From: Hippophae tibetana
Taxonomy: Eukaryota; Streptophyta; Magnoliopsida; Rosales; Elaeagnaceae
Length of the DNA stretch: 64,000 nt
NCBI GenBank assembly: GCA_037013495.1
Contig: CM072807.1
Location: forward strand, 9,055,001-9,119,000
Direction: 5' to 3'
Shown here: piece by piece, positions 51,266-62,584 of the stretch
How positions within the stretch are numbered: the first letter of the stretch is position 1
Layout of the letters: each line of letters opens with the position of its first letter
The notes under the pieces: model-generated
The model's database searches: none
What the model saw: the letters and a program-made list of their open reading frames with translations, nothing else
What the model was told of the DNA's origin: nothing
Position numbers and translations under genes: made by a program

Positions 51266-51302
51266 AGAAGCCGTATGAGATGAAAATCTCACGTACGGTT
51301 CT
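51266..51302 (+). ncRNA. Group II intron domain V of the rps12 trans-spliced intron (NUPT copy)
   Basis: A hairpin of AAGCCGTATGAGATG and CATCTCACGTACGGTT type, with the loop and AGC-type base of domain V. It lies just before rps12 exon 2, where the 3' half of the trans-spliced intron 1 ends. In the nucleus it is a fossil without function. The matching domain V of the cis intron (GTATGTACGGC) is at about 52062-52074. Confidence 0.7.
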
Positions 51303-51344
51303 ATAGAGTTGCAGTAAAGGTGACTTATCTATCAACTTTTCCAC

Positions 51345-52138
51345 TATCACCCCCATAAAACCAAACTCTATCTTATGTAAAGTTTCCATAGTATGCTTAA
51401 CCTCTAGATTTAAAATTAGTGCTTATATACCTAGTATTGTCCATAATTTGCTAGAATATTTTGTAGTCTTAGTAAGAGGGGAGAAAGGTTAAAGATTTAT
51501 CCGGTGTGAGATATCACATTGTTCGAGGAACCCTAGATGTTGTCGGAGTAAAGGATCATCAACAAAGGGCATTCTAGTGTGTTGTAGATTCTTATCCAGG
51601 ACTTGTATCATTTGATGATACCATGTGAACCACTAGAAACATATGAAGTGCATGGCTAACTCAATAACGAAAGTTTTGAAAGGGAACCGAAGCAAGCTAC
51701 CATGAGACAAAAGATTTTCTTTCTAAAAAATTTCTATTCGAAACTATTATATGTCCAAGATCCAATATTGAAATAATTTCAGAGATTTTCCTTGACTTTG
51801 TTCATGTCAACAAACAATTAAAAATGCATAAACTTTTTTAGAACATGTTCGAGTCAAATCGCAATGATTCGAAACACTTTTTTTTACATTATTTTGGAAA
51901 CTCAATAACTCAATCGTATGGATATATAAAATACAAGATTTCCAATCCTAGCAAGAAAATGAGAGAAACATATACTTAATTTAAAGTGAGTAAACAAAAT
52001 TTCATACTTGATCTCAAAGATACATATAGAATTAAGTGGAAATCCATATTCAATGAAAGTTGTATGTACGGCTTAGAGAAAGATCTTTCATATCCTTCGA
52101 GATCCACCCTACAATATGAGGTCAAAAAGCCAAAATAA
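51345..52138 (+). pseudogene. rps12: Plastid 3'-rps12 (exons 2 and 3 with intron), nuclear copy
   Basis: Encodes the C-terminal two thirds of ribosomal protein S12; in plastids exon 1 lies elsewhere and is joined by trans-splicing. Exon 2 is about 51345-51576 (remains of [19 protein letters not shown]). The cis group II intron is 51577-52112, exactly 536 bp, the length I recall for tobacco. Exon 3 is 52113-52138 (26 bp, KYGVKKPK with one change). Exon 2 carries stops and frame damage, so this is a non-functional copy within the plastid insertion. Confidence 0.9.
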
Positions 52139-52191
52139 ATAATTTTAGCCCTTATAAAAAGAAAACAGATTCTTGAACCCCTTTCATGCTT

Positions 52192-52658
52192 ATGTCATGT
52201 CGAGGTAGTGCAGAAGAAAAAACTACAAAAATTGATCCAATTTATCGTAATCGATTAGTTAATATGATGGTTAATCGTATTTTGAAACATGAAAAAAAAG
52301 CATTGGCTTATCAAATTATCTATCGAGCCATGAAAAAGATTCAACAAAAGATAGAAATAAATCCACTATCTATTTTACGCCAAGCAATATGTGGAGTAAC
52401 TCCAGATTTAGCAATAAAAGTAAGACGTGTAGGTAGATCGACTCATCAAGTTCCCATTGAAGTAGGGTCCACATAAGGAAAAACACTTACCATTCGTTGG
52501 TTATAGGGGCATCTCAAAAACGTCCAGGTCAAAATATGGTTTTCAAATTAAGTTTCGAATTAGTGGATGTTGCCAAAGGGAGTGGCAATGCCATACGCAA
52601 AAGGAAAGAGACTTATATAATGGCAGAGGCAAATAGAGCTTTTGCACATTTTCATTAA
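52192..52658 (+). pseudogene. rps7: Plastid rps7, nuclear copy
   Basis: Ribosomal protein S7 of the small plastid subunit. The frame begins [20 protein letters not shown] and follows S7 for about 96 residues to [12 protein letters not shown]. There the family's Gln codon CAA is TAA, and the rest shows frame damage up to the original stop near 52656. Length 467 bp against the usual 468. Confidence 0.93.
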
Positions 52659-52960
52659 TCCATGAACAAGATCTATATAGACACATAAACCCATGAATCT
52701 ATACATCTCGATCAGAAAAGAATCAATAGAAAAATAAAGAATCGAAATTGATCGATATATTTCTTGAAACAAATGAAAGATGAAGCATAAATCATGGATC
52801 AACTAAGCCATTTCGAGGGCTCGTTTAAGAATAAGAAAGATGAATCTCATGTAAATACAATAGAATAAGGTTTGATCCGGATTCTGTAAAAATCCTATTC
52901 CAAAAAGAGAAAGTTCGAAAGGATTAATATTTTTTGGAGATTGGATGCAGTTACTAATTC

Positions 52961-53392
52961 ATGATCTGTCATGTATTGAATGAAAACCTCATTCTCGATT
53001 CTACGAGAATTTTTATGAAACCCTTTCATTTGTTTCTCTTCGATGGAAGTTTTATTTTCCCAGAATGTATCCTAATTTTTGACCTGATTATTCTTCTGAT
53101 GATTGATTCAACCTCTGATCAAAATGATAGATCTTGGTTATATTTTATCTCTTCAACAAGTTTAGTAATGAGCATAATGACTCTATTGTTCCGATGAAAA
53201 GAAGAACCTATGATTAGTTTTTCAAGAAATTTCCAAACGAACAATTTCAACAAAATCTTTCGATTTCTTATTTTACTATGTTCAACTTTATGTATTCTCA
53301 TATTTGTAAAGTAGATTGAATGTACATAAATGACTATAACATAGTTTCTATTATTTGTATTTACAGCTACTTTAGAAGGAATGTTTTTATTT
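52961..53392 (+). pseudogene. ndhB: Plastid ndhB exon 1, 5' part, nuclear copy
   Basis: NDH complex membrane subunit B. From ATG 52961 the frame reads [20 protein letters not shown] and continues to [14 protein letters not shown], where a stop replaces the family's Trp codon. It can be followed ([26 protein letters not shown]) to about 53392, where the plastid sequence ends abruptly. Only about the first 140 codons are present. Confidence 0.9.
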
Positions 53393-53644
53393 GGTGATAA
53401 AAAATATAATAATTGTTTAAAAGGATAAAATAATTAAAACTAATAATTTAAAAAATAAAAAATATATAAATATTACAATAATTTAAAATTTAACCGATTT
53501 AAAATTTAAAATTTAACGATTAATAAACAAATTATTATTAATAAATCAATATATTTTTTCTTCTTTAAAATATATTTTATCATTATTAACCCTCAATTAT
53601 CATTAAATAACTCCTCTATGAATCCAAAGTCGTAAATGTTTCTA

Positions 53645-54130
53645 TAGGTGTCATTTGGTTCAATTTTTGGAATGAGAATAGAAATGAAACAATTTTGTTT
53701 GGTTTGAACATTGAAATAAAAAAAATTAATATTACGTTTGATTTATAATTGGAATATAATGGAAAACACTCATATTACCTTAATACCCCTATATTTAGTA
53801 AAGTTTAAATAATATTATTTTCGTGAGACAAAATATATTATTGAAATCATTATTTTTCTAAATAATTATTATTTAAAAATAAAACATATTATTAAAATTA
53901 TTATTTTTTAAATAATGTTTAGGATTTTGAGGTTTGAGATTTTGGATTTAAAGATTTGGGGTTTAGTGTTTATAGTTATGTCTATGAATTAAGGTTTAGA
54001 GTTAAAATTATTATTTTTTTAAATAAGATTTACGGTTTTTAGATTTTAAGTTTAAAGTTATATTGTGTCTGGAAGTTTAAATTTAAAATTATTATTTTTT
54101 AAATAAGATTTAGGATTTTATAATTTAAGA
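53645..54130 (+). repeat. Second copy of the repeat flanking the plastid insertion
   Basis: Same order of blocks as 49790-50210 (GGAATGAGAATAGAAATG, ATACCCCTATATTTAGTAAA, ATTATTAAAATTATTATTTT, then degenerate GTTTAGGATTTTGAGGTTTG). Parts of the final blocks are repeated twice more (about 54000 and 54070). Confidence 0.7.
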
Positions 54131-54175
54131 TATGAGAAATTATATTTGACTTTACGGAACTAATCTATCCTCGCT

Positions 54176-54182
54176 TATAAAA
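54176..54182 (+). promoter_or_regulatory. TATA box of the cyclase gene
   Basis: TATAAAA, 95 bp before the chosen ATG at 54277, preceded by the flanking repeat. Position fits a short leader. Confidence 0.5.
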
Positions 54183-54276
54183 CACCTAAAAGACTCTGAA
54201 ACTCTGACCTTTGAAGAACACTAAAAGACTGAAACTAATCGATCTTTGAGTCCTGACCTTGACAATAATAATAATC

Positions 54277-57200
54277 ATGAAAAACTTCCTCTTCCTCTTT
54301 TTACTATGCACCAACACGCTCTCTATTCCAACCTTCTCACTTGCAACCACAGCCTATCCCAATATCCCAGGCACGGCCTCCACTGATTGCTCGCTAACTG
54401 GAGGCGATGACGTTCCTGTGCCTACACGTCGAGAGGTATACGGCAATGGCCGAATCTTCGATATCAGCCACAGGTATACCCCAAACATGCCATCTTGGGA
54501 CTCTGAAGAAGGTGTTGGACAATTTTTATGGCTACCCAAGAGCATGAAGAACGGATCCCTCGCTAATAACTCTGAAATGAAGCTACCCACTCACACTGGC
54601 ACTCACGTTGACGCTCCTGGTCATGTCTTTGACCACTACTTTGATGCTGGTTTTGATGTTGACACGCTTGATTTGGATGTTCTTAATGGTATTTACTCAT
54701 CATTGAAAATTTTGGCCGTTTTGTTTGGTAATTGCTGTGATTATCAAGAGCTTCAAATTTTCAAGCTTTTGTTGAAGGGTTGTGTTTGTGGTACAGTTCA
54801 TAATTTCGTTGCATTTGGGAAATTGGGTTTTAACCCTGCTTTGAGTGAACCTTTTATCAATTGGGGTGTCTTTACTAACAACTAAAGAAAACATGTGGAA
54901 AGAAAGTTATTCCTATTTACTTAGAAATAAAGTTCCCACAAATTGAGTCATCCCATTATTATTTATTCTGTTTCCAAATTCACAATATGTAATTATAAAA
55001 TTATCTTTAATTTTTATGTGTCACTATTACTTTTGAAAATGGTATTTAAGTTAATTAGTATTTTTAGTCCGACTTCTTGCTGTTATTTAGTAAACACAGA
55101 CACAAATATTTCGAATGAGATATATATTCTTTTACTTTCTAATTCATATTCATATTCATTCTCATTCTGATCTATTCTCGTTAGGAATAAGTAAACACAC
55201 CCTTAAATAAAATGTTTTTTTATCACCTTGTATCATTGTTTATGAGCTCATTGTAATAATCAAGATGTTCAAACTTGCATTCCTTTTCCTCTTTCCTAAC
55301 TTTGAAGAACAGTGAGCTTTTAGTACAAGGTTTTGTTTGTGGTACACTTAATATCTTTTGGGTTTTAACCCTGTTCTGGGTGCACAATCATCACTTAACC
55401 TCGTGCTGTGCTTATAACCTTTATTGCATTTTTGTGTGTGTACACTTATTGATGATTACATGTTTTCTCTTAATAGGTCCTTCTTTGTTAGTTGACGTTC
55501 CAAGGGACAAGAATATAACTGGTATGTTTCGTAAATGAGCTTATCATCTTTACATGGATAAAACTTCTTATTTCCTATTTTCCTTTGGCTCTCTTTTCTC
55601 TATCATTCTATTCATGTGAATTTTTGTAAGTGCATATAAGGGTCTTTTATTCTATTGATTAAGCATGATAAACTCATCTCAAAATGGGTTTATATCAAGT
55701 TTAAACAATTTGATGTTGCATTTATATTGGTTAACTAAATTAAATCTTTATTATGCTTGATAATGAATGTCAATAGGCTCTGTGTAATTATGTTAATAAT
55801 TTTTGGTTTTATTACACGTGAACATGATACAGCCGAAGTCATGAAGTCTTTAAATATTCCCAAGGGCGTACGTCGTGTGCTCTTCAGAACATTGAATACT
55901 GACAGGTAACCTACGAGGTTACAACTACTATATTTGTACAATTTTTCAATTGTTGGAACTTTTACTATCACGATAGTCAACTGTGAAGGGTATCGATTGC
56001 AAACTGTTTATGTAATTAAATCTTATATTTTTTTAGGTTTTCCCCTAAAGATATGTTTCCTAATGTCTTTCTGTATGAGTTGGTTCACAATAAAAAGTTT
56101 ATATAAGAAAGATTTTTTTTTTGTTTTTTTTGTTTTGGGATTGAGTTCAAGGTTCTGTTTGGATGTTCTTTTCTTAGAAATGATTTCAAGAGAAGTAATT
56201 TAAAATAAAGTAGTTTAACAGTTTGGTTAAAAGTGATTTTAAGATAAGCATTTAGGTGTTTGGGATGAAAATGTTATAAGTGTTTTTAAGTGATACTTTG
56301 ATAATTATTTTAGTAATGAGAGCACATATTTAAAACTTCTCCTAAATGTAAGTATTATTTAGTTATTTTAAAAGCACAAATAGTGCTTTTTAAACTTTTG
56401 AAAGCACTTCTTATATAGATTGTAAAACACGTTTGAAAGTACTTTGATTCATTTGAAACTACTTTCAATCAAAAGGAGAAGTAGTTCCAAACGGACCCTG
56501 AGTATTCTTGCTGAAAAGAAGAAAAAAATTCTGTTGGGGACGTGTTTGCCGTTTGTTTTGTTTACTATGTTTAAACTTATTGAAATATCAGGCGGCTAAT
56601 GTTCAAAAAGGAGTTCGACACGAGCTATGTGGGATTTATGAGAGATGGAGCAAAATGGTTGGTGGATAACACGGACATCAAACTTGTTGGTAAGATATGC
56701 TTTGCTTGATGTTTATTAATGAGAATCCAGTTTTTGCTTGTGTTTGTCTGTATTGTATTGTAGTGTGCGTATGAGGTATCAAAATTTATTGACTTAATAA
56801 ATGTATTGATTTGAGTACTTGAGGAGCCTAGGTTTTTCTGTTAATTTTATGGCTATGTGAAACTTATCATACATTACACTGTTTGATAATCTAACAGTTA
56901 TTGACTAGCACACATGCACATTATGCAATGAGCATGGTTATACTGCTTGATGCTTCTCAATTCTCTTAGAGATTGAACTACAAAGCTTATTTCAAAAGTT
57001 TTCATTAACTAAACACACTAAAACATTAGTCAACATATATTTTGATGGTATACTATTAGTCTTAGTTAATTAAACATGCTACATATGTATGATATTATTA
57101 ATCTTCATTAAATAAACGTGCTAAAAGTGTATGGTATTAATTAAACGTGCTAAAAGTGTATACTATTATGGTATAATCATCTTAGGATGCCTTTGGAACT

Positions 57201-58396
57201 GTTTCTCTTTTTGGAACCACTTTCAAAGGTGTTTGACAATCCTTATGAGAAGTGTTTTCAAAGTTTAAGAAGCATTATTTATACTTTCAAAAGTAGTAAG
57301 TTATATTTACTTTTGGGAGAAGTAGTTTTTAATTCATACTCTTATCCTAAAATAATTAAATCATTATTCAAAACCACTTTAAACATTTTTATTTCAAGTA
57401 CCTAAATGTTTCTTTTAAAACTATCTTTAATCAAACCAATTCATTTTAATTCATTTTTCTTTAAACCACTTCTAAGAAAAGCAACTCTTAATTGTATGAT
57501 TTGGAACTGATACAGTCGTCTGTTTGAAATGTAGGCATTGATTACCTATCAGTTGCTGCACACGATGATTTGATTCCGTCCCATCTAGTTTTCCTAGAAG
57601 GCAGGGTAAGAATTTTTTTTTACTATTATAAACAATGATTTTTGAAGTTTGATTAGATCATAATGTTTAAGTGGAATTAAAGATTCGCTGATCACGTTTG
57701 AATTCAAACATGGTTGAAACTCATTGAATAACATGAACAAAATTAAGTCTCACTTTTTCAAGTTGAGCACATCCTTATGTGAAAAATAATAGAAAAATTA
57801 CTTAAAATAACACTCCAATAATATTGAATTATATTTAATTAGTCAATTTTAACATTAATTAGGTTTAATTAGTCGAAGTTTAACTTAAACGGTGTCTAAC
57901 TAAACAACTTTAAAATTTGAAATTTTTGAACCGGAGATGTTTTGTGTATTAAAAATATGGGTGGACATAAAGTATTATTTTTATGGTTAGAAGATTTAAA
58001 GGGTGTTATAAATATTGTTTTTTTCAAAATAATATAATGGTACATATATTCAAAACTATCCTAATTGGTCAGATGAATCAATATTATCTTACCCTTTTAA
58101 TACCACTTATCCTAAGTAGAGCTTAACTTGAATATGCATGCAATGTAGTTGAGATTGTTCAGTCTTATGATTTCTCTGTAAGAGTTATTGCTTGCCTATT
58201 ATTAATTCAATGCTATAACATGCATGTTAGTTCAATAACCTAACTATTTGACATGGGCTCAATGCTTCAGGAAATAATTCTTGTGGAAGGCCTCAAGCTT
58301 GATGATGTCCAAGCAGGAATATATTCTGTTCATTGCTTACCTCTAAGGTTGATTGGTGCAGAGGGATCACCAATCAGATGCATTCTCATCAAATGA
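54277..58396 (+). CDS. Cyclase-family (kynurenine formamidase-like) secreted protein
   Basis: A member of the plant CYCLASE family (PF04199), metal-dependent hydrolase fold related to bacterial kynurenine formamidase; Arabidopsis members act in stress and cell-death responses, with no settled substrate. Six exons with GT..AG introns join in frame: 54277-54688, 55477-55521, 55833-55905, 56592-56689, 57535-57605 and 58271-58396, giving 274 residues, the normal family length. An N-terminal signal peptide ([20 protein letters not shown]) predicts entry to the secretory pathway. The metal-binding motif [11 protein letters not shown] is intact (exon 1), as are [19 protein letters not shown] and the C-terminal [20 protein letters not shown]. 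The ATG at 54277 is preferred because translation from the upstream TTG is not expected. Introns 1, 3 and 4 or their neighbours hold MITE-like repeats. It looks functional. Confidence 0.94.
54895..55205 (-). mobile_element. MITE-like repeat in cyclase intron 1
   Basis: In reverse it begins AAGGGTGTGTTTACTTATTC and continues with GAATGAGAATGAATATG, a common look for plant MITEs. The left end is unclear. It separates two diverged copies of a roughly 110-bp intron segment. Confidence 0.35.
56150..56499 (-). mobile_element. MITE in cyclase intron 3, copy A
   Basis: Ends GGTTCTGTTTGGA on the left and the reverse complement of AGGGTCCGTTTGGAAC on the right form terminal inverted repeats. About 350 bp, no coding capacity. 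Reverse-complemented, it aligns along its length with copy B in intron 4. Confidence 0.7.
57184..57495 (+). mobile_element. MITE in cyclase intron 4, copy B
   Basis: Starts AGGATGCCTTTGGAACTG and shares many blocks with the reverse of copy A (GGTGTTTGACAAT.., AGAAGTGTTTTCAAA, TTTGGGAGAAGTAG, AAGTACCTAAATG). The right end is degenerate. Same family as copy A, opposite orientation. Confidence 0.65.
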
Positions 58397-58449
58397 TATC
58401 TTGTAAGTTCAAAATTCAAGTGGTATGCGATCATTAGTATGAATTTTTT

Positions 58450-58980
58450 AGTCCGCTGTATGTACCTTTAGCATTTAGTTAATGTTTGGTTTAGAGTAAT
58501 AACGTGTAATAGAAATGATTCAGGATATTTTTACAGGTTCTACGATTAACGTGGAATTGAATGTAAAACATTCTAATAGTAACAAAAATGCTCATTTCTT
58601 CCACATTTCTCAATTATACATTAGAATGTTATATTTTTCTTTTACATTTTCATGTTTGGTTGACAATTATAAGAATAATAATATAAATGATTCGGGTTAT
58701 TTATGTAGTTTTCACTCTTAATCTGAAATTGAATGTAAAATATTTTAATAATAACTCATTTCTTTCAAATCTATCAAGCTGAAATATTTTATTTTCTTTA
58801 TATATTTGTGTAATCATTTATTATTATTTTTTATTTTATTTCATTTACTAATTTAAAAAAATTATTTTATATTTTTACTTTATTTATAATTTTAATATTT
58901 ATCATTATTTGATCTCATTAATCAAACAAATTTAGTAAAGATAATATTATTTTCAGTATTTTCAATTCTTATTATCATAC
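58450..58980. repeat. Diverged tandem repeat downstream of the cyclase gene
   Basis: Two segments (from about 58478 and 58650) share TGTTTGGTT, AAATGATTC.GG and TGAATGTAAAA.ATT in order, with a spacing near 170 bp. The end at 58920 (ATTAATCAAACAAAT) is a rough inverse of the start, suggesting a decayed MITE. It lies in or just after the 3' UTR. Confidence 0.4.
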
Positions 58981-59516
58981 TTATTTTTTACTATGTTTTC
59001 ATTTTACAAACAAATGTCAAATCAATTCATGAAAACTTTTCTAATGCCAGAATTTTTCTACATGAAGCTGTGTTTTTTTTCTCCTAAGATTTTACACGAA
59101 GCAGTTTGGTGGATGACAAGGATGACATCGTGCTATGTTGGTGAAGGAGAGAGAAGAAACTCAACGAATTCTTTGCAGCAATATTATAATATTTATGTAT
59201 AAAACTATTTTCTGCATTATAATTGTCATAATTTCTTTAATAACGTGCTAGAATAATCCATACAATTATTGGGGGAGCGTGTAAGAACTCAGATCTTAGC
59301 TCAGTTCCTTTTTTTTTCCTCCAAAAAAAATTCTTAATTTTCAAAATCTCATAGAGATTTGTGACGTATAAGGATGCAGAAGCTTTGTCCAGTTGATGGA
59401 AATGATTGAGAAAAATGTTATAAAAGTTTCATAAATTAGTTCTCTATTTAGTATGATTAGTAAGTTATTTTAATGATTTTTTATTAAAATATTTTTTATT
59501 TTCTGTTAAGTATTTA
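58981..59516. other. Intergenic, unassigned
   Basis: Contains a higher-GC patch (59060-59180) without recognisable coding sense. Nothing else seen. Confidence 0.4.
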
Positions 59517-59870
59517 TGATTAAAATACAAATCCATGAATGATTTTTAATTTTGAAAATTGGTCCAAACCCATGAATGTAATAACATTACTAGGAAGAAC
59601 CAAAGTGTTGTTTTCAGAATCACTTTTGTGATCCAATACTTTCCGTTGTATGTATCTCTCTATTTGAGCTAAAGCTGTGACTTTGCAAAGGCTTTGAGTT
59701 AAGTTGGGTAACAAAGTCTTGTTTGGAGAATTGGAATAATTCTCCATCAATTCAATTGGATTTATAGCATGGGTTTTAGGTAAAGGACCTTTTTTTATTC
59801 TCTTTTGATTAGAGGTTGTGGATCTCTCTAGAAGAAAAAGTAACTTTTTGAATTCTTGAATTGTATCTTG
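59517..59870 (-). pseudogene. Unrecognised coding-like remnant
   Basis: On the minus strand one frame stays open for about 120 codons, ending at TAA near 59518. It reads IQEFKKLLFLLERSTTS, then KKGPLPKTHAINPIELMENY and NLTQSLCKVTALAQIERYIQ. It has protein-like composition, with a Leu-rich helical segment followed by a basic stretch. The first part is faintly like the helix before the RFRRGP motif of group IId WRKY proteins, but there is no WRKY domain nearby, so I do not assign a function. Upstream in the same frame is a stop after a Lys-rich run. It may be a gene scrap. Confidence 0.3.
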
Positions 59871-61699
59871 AGCAATTAGACTTATTTCTTGGACTCTTTT
59901 CTTTTTCTTTTACTTTTCTTGTGATATGCAATTGAAGAAGTGATGGGCATGACTAAGATTCCTTGAGTAACATCATGAATCATGAAATTTGATTTAGGGT
60001 TCATTGAAAGAAAAAAAAGACTCCTATAGCTATTTGCTATTTTCAAATGGCTAAAAAGATACTGTGACTATATCATTCACAATAAATTATGAGTTTTCTT
60101 TTTTATACTGCACATGTATATACTTTCGTTAGATAAGCTGCTAATGTTCTTGGATTAATTAAACTATATTAGTTGTAGTTTAGGAATAACCTTTTCCTCT
60201 TCCTCTCTTATATCGTTGCTTTAAAAAAAAAGTAGAATAATATCAAAATCAATATATGATAATTAAAAATTAAACTTGTCTATGATTTATATATGATTTT
60301 ATTAATAAGAATTAAAATTATTATTTTAATCATTATTTTCATGGCGTTCAATAACAAACACAACACTTTAGTGTCTCATTATAATTTTATCTTATTCATT
60401 TTAAATTGTAGTATCTATTTTATATATTAATATTTTAATTATATATGTTAAATAATAATATTTTATTATATATTTATTAAAATGTGATTTTTTTTATAAT
60501 TTTATGACCCTTTTTGTACTAACAAGACAAAATAATTACCCTTTTTATTATAAATTATTAATGGTCACTTAAATACTTAACATATTTGACATGATGACCA
60601 TTTTTCCTATAAAAATTAAACTATTTTAAGTTAAGTTATTTATTTGTATTAGTTTGAAAATTAGATATCTTTACCATCACATAATAATTCATATATAAGG
60701 GGTCGTAAAGTATGTCAATTGATGAGTTTTGTAGTGTAAAGTAGGTCAAATGATGGAGATGTAGATTTTTTTTTAATACAGAAGAAGTTATATTTTTATT
60801 TTCGTTACTGAGATTAGAATTATAAATTTTAATATATTTAAATAAATTTTATTGGTTGAGATAAAATTTGTTGGCAAGTGCTAGATTGTTAAGAACAAAA
60901 ATTTATAAAATAATTATCACTAATGGTTTTTAACCGTTTTCACTCCTATACTTTATTTTCTTATAATTTGATATCAACCTGTTAATAGTTAATTATTAAA
61001 AAAAAGGGGGGGATTAAGTGTGACAATAAAAAGTAAAGAAATTAAACTATAAAAAATTAAAGGACGTGAAGCGAAAATTAAAAAAATGTTACTTTTATAG
61101 AATTATTTTGTTTGAAAGTATATATCACAAATTATTATAAATAAACATAATAATTTTTCATTTATTACAATTATATATTTTGATAATATTTATAAATATT
61201 TTGATAATATTTATAAATAATAACGTATCTTATTATTATTTGACAATATTTCTAAAATCAAATACCTTAATCATTTATGTTAAAGAGTGATGACTTTATC
61301 ATGATTAATAAAAGAAACCAATTTTATCTAGATTTGCGTTCATAGTCAACAGTGGTTTAAGTTTCAGAATCCATTAGGCATTAACCAATACCCATTTGAC
61401 TATTAAATTATGAAAGCTAAAGAGAAGGGAAAGTTAAAATATATATGCTTATCTAAATAAATAATAGCCCCTAAATATCATTCAATTATATTTGTAAAGT
61501 TATATAAATAGACAATAATAAGATTTCTTACTATTAAGAAAACCCTCGCATTCAAAACGCATAAAGAGATTAGGTGATAAGGTACATAGTAAGTTCCACC
61601 ATCCCATGAATCACACCCACTTCATAAACCAAATCCAACCTTCTCTCTAATAGTATTCCTTGAACTTTGTGTTCAAACTACAGTAAGAAATCACCTGAT
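59871..61699. other. AT-rich spacer, no gene seen
   Basis: No recognisable gene or element. Short direct repeats (TTTTGATAATATTTATAAATA around 61178-61220) and homopolymer runs occur. Confidence 0.5.
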
Positions 61700-61765
61700 A
61701 ACTCAATTGGTTGATTCTATCATCTCAAAGTAAAAGTAGAATCAAATCCCACATCAAAATGGTGC
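61700..61765 (+). repeat. tRNA-like segment, possible SINE relic
   Basis: TGATAACTCAATTGG resembles a pol III A box and AGAATCAAATCCC a B box about 36 bp later. There is no tRNA fold of normal quality, so at best this is a decayed tRNA-derived SINE head. Confidence 0.25.
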
Positions 61766-62584
61766 TTACAGAATGGTATAAGAAAAGAATGTTCAACTAT
61801 TGCCATTAATCCTTTTGGATTTTCTTTTTAGTTCAGTATTGGATTGCTTGTTATTTCCTCATACTAGTGACTGTAACATCATACAAGGAGAAAATTTCAT
61901 TTGAGAGTAGGATAATTTGGTGTCACCCTTTGAATTACAGTCGTCCATTATCACTGATATGACAAATGTAAAAGAAAAGCTAAAATTGACTGCAGATAAT
62001 GGTGAAGGCATTTAAGAATTCCCCTTTTGAGAAACTAATCAAAAATGCACTCTATTAAAAATCATTGAAGTGTATGAAGATGAATACACAAACAGCCAAA
62101 GATTCTGAGAGTCAAAGGGAGAATTGAATCAACAACTTCATAACAATTCATAGTAATTTTGTGTAACCCAAGTTGGAAATAGATCCCACTTGTGGAATCA
62201 ATTTTAAGAACAACGGACTCAAGAGTTTATAGTAATTGAATCAAACACATATACCTTTTGAATTGTAAACAACTACACAATATTGCATTTCAGTGTCAAG
62301 CCTATGTTTTGAAACTTAAATGCATTTAGCTGCAATATTTGTGAACTTTGTAAGAATACATCAATTTTAAGGTTCCCAAAGGTTCTAGCTAGTTAAGTAA
62401 TGAGCCTCAAATACTGAAGAAAAACTGTTAAGCGATTCTCATAAGAACAAGGGAAAGGGTATAATATGACCCTGTCTCTGTTACTAGTAAATGACTTCAG
62501 AATTGATCTTATCATAACAAACTCACTGCAAATCTTTGCCATGTACAGTGTCCAGACTTAAACGAATTGTCCAAGAAAACTTCT
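61766..62584. other. Downstream region of the DUF863 gene
   Basis: Moderately AT-rich; the part next to 62584 is expected to hold the 3' UTR. No separate gene seen. Confidence 0.45.

Larger units (their letters stand above)
50215..53395 (+). other. Nuclear plastid DNA insertion (NUPT), 3.2 kb
   Basis: One colinear piece of the plastid inverted repeat: the trnV-rps12 spacer (50215-51300), the 3' half of rps12 with its intron, rps7, the rps7-ndhB spacer and the first part of ndhB exon 1. The gene order and spacing are those of the plastome. Many substitutions, stops and small indels show that it has decayed in the nucleus (about 18 of 96 rps7 residues differ from the sequence I remember), so it is an old transfer. 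Confidence 0.93.

Noticed and set aside
52186-52476. Functional nuclear-transferred rps7 gene
   Set aside because: A stop cuts the frame at about residue 96, no transit peptide precedes it, and the surrounding plastid genes are equally decayed.
54259-54276. Upstream TTG as start of the cyclase protein
   Set aside because: Plant nuclear genes start at ATG; the ATG at 54277 opens a proper signal peptide.
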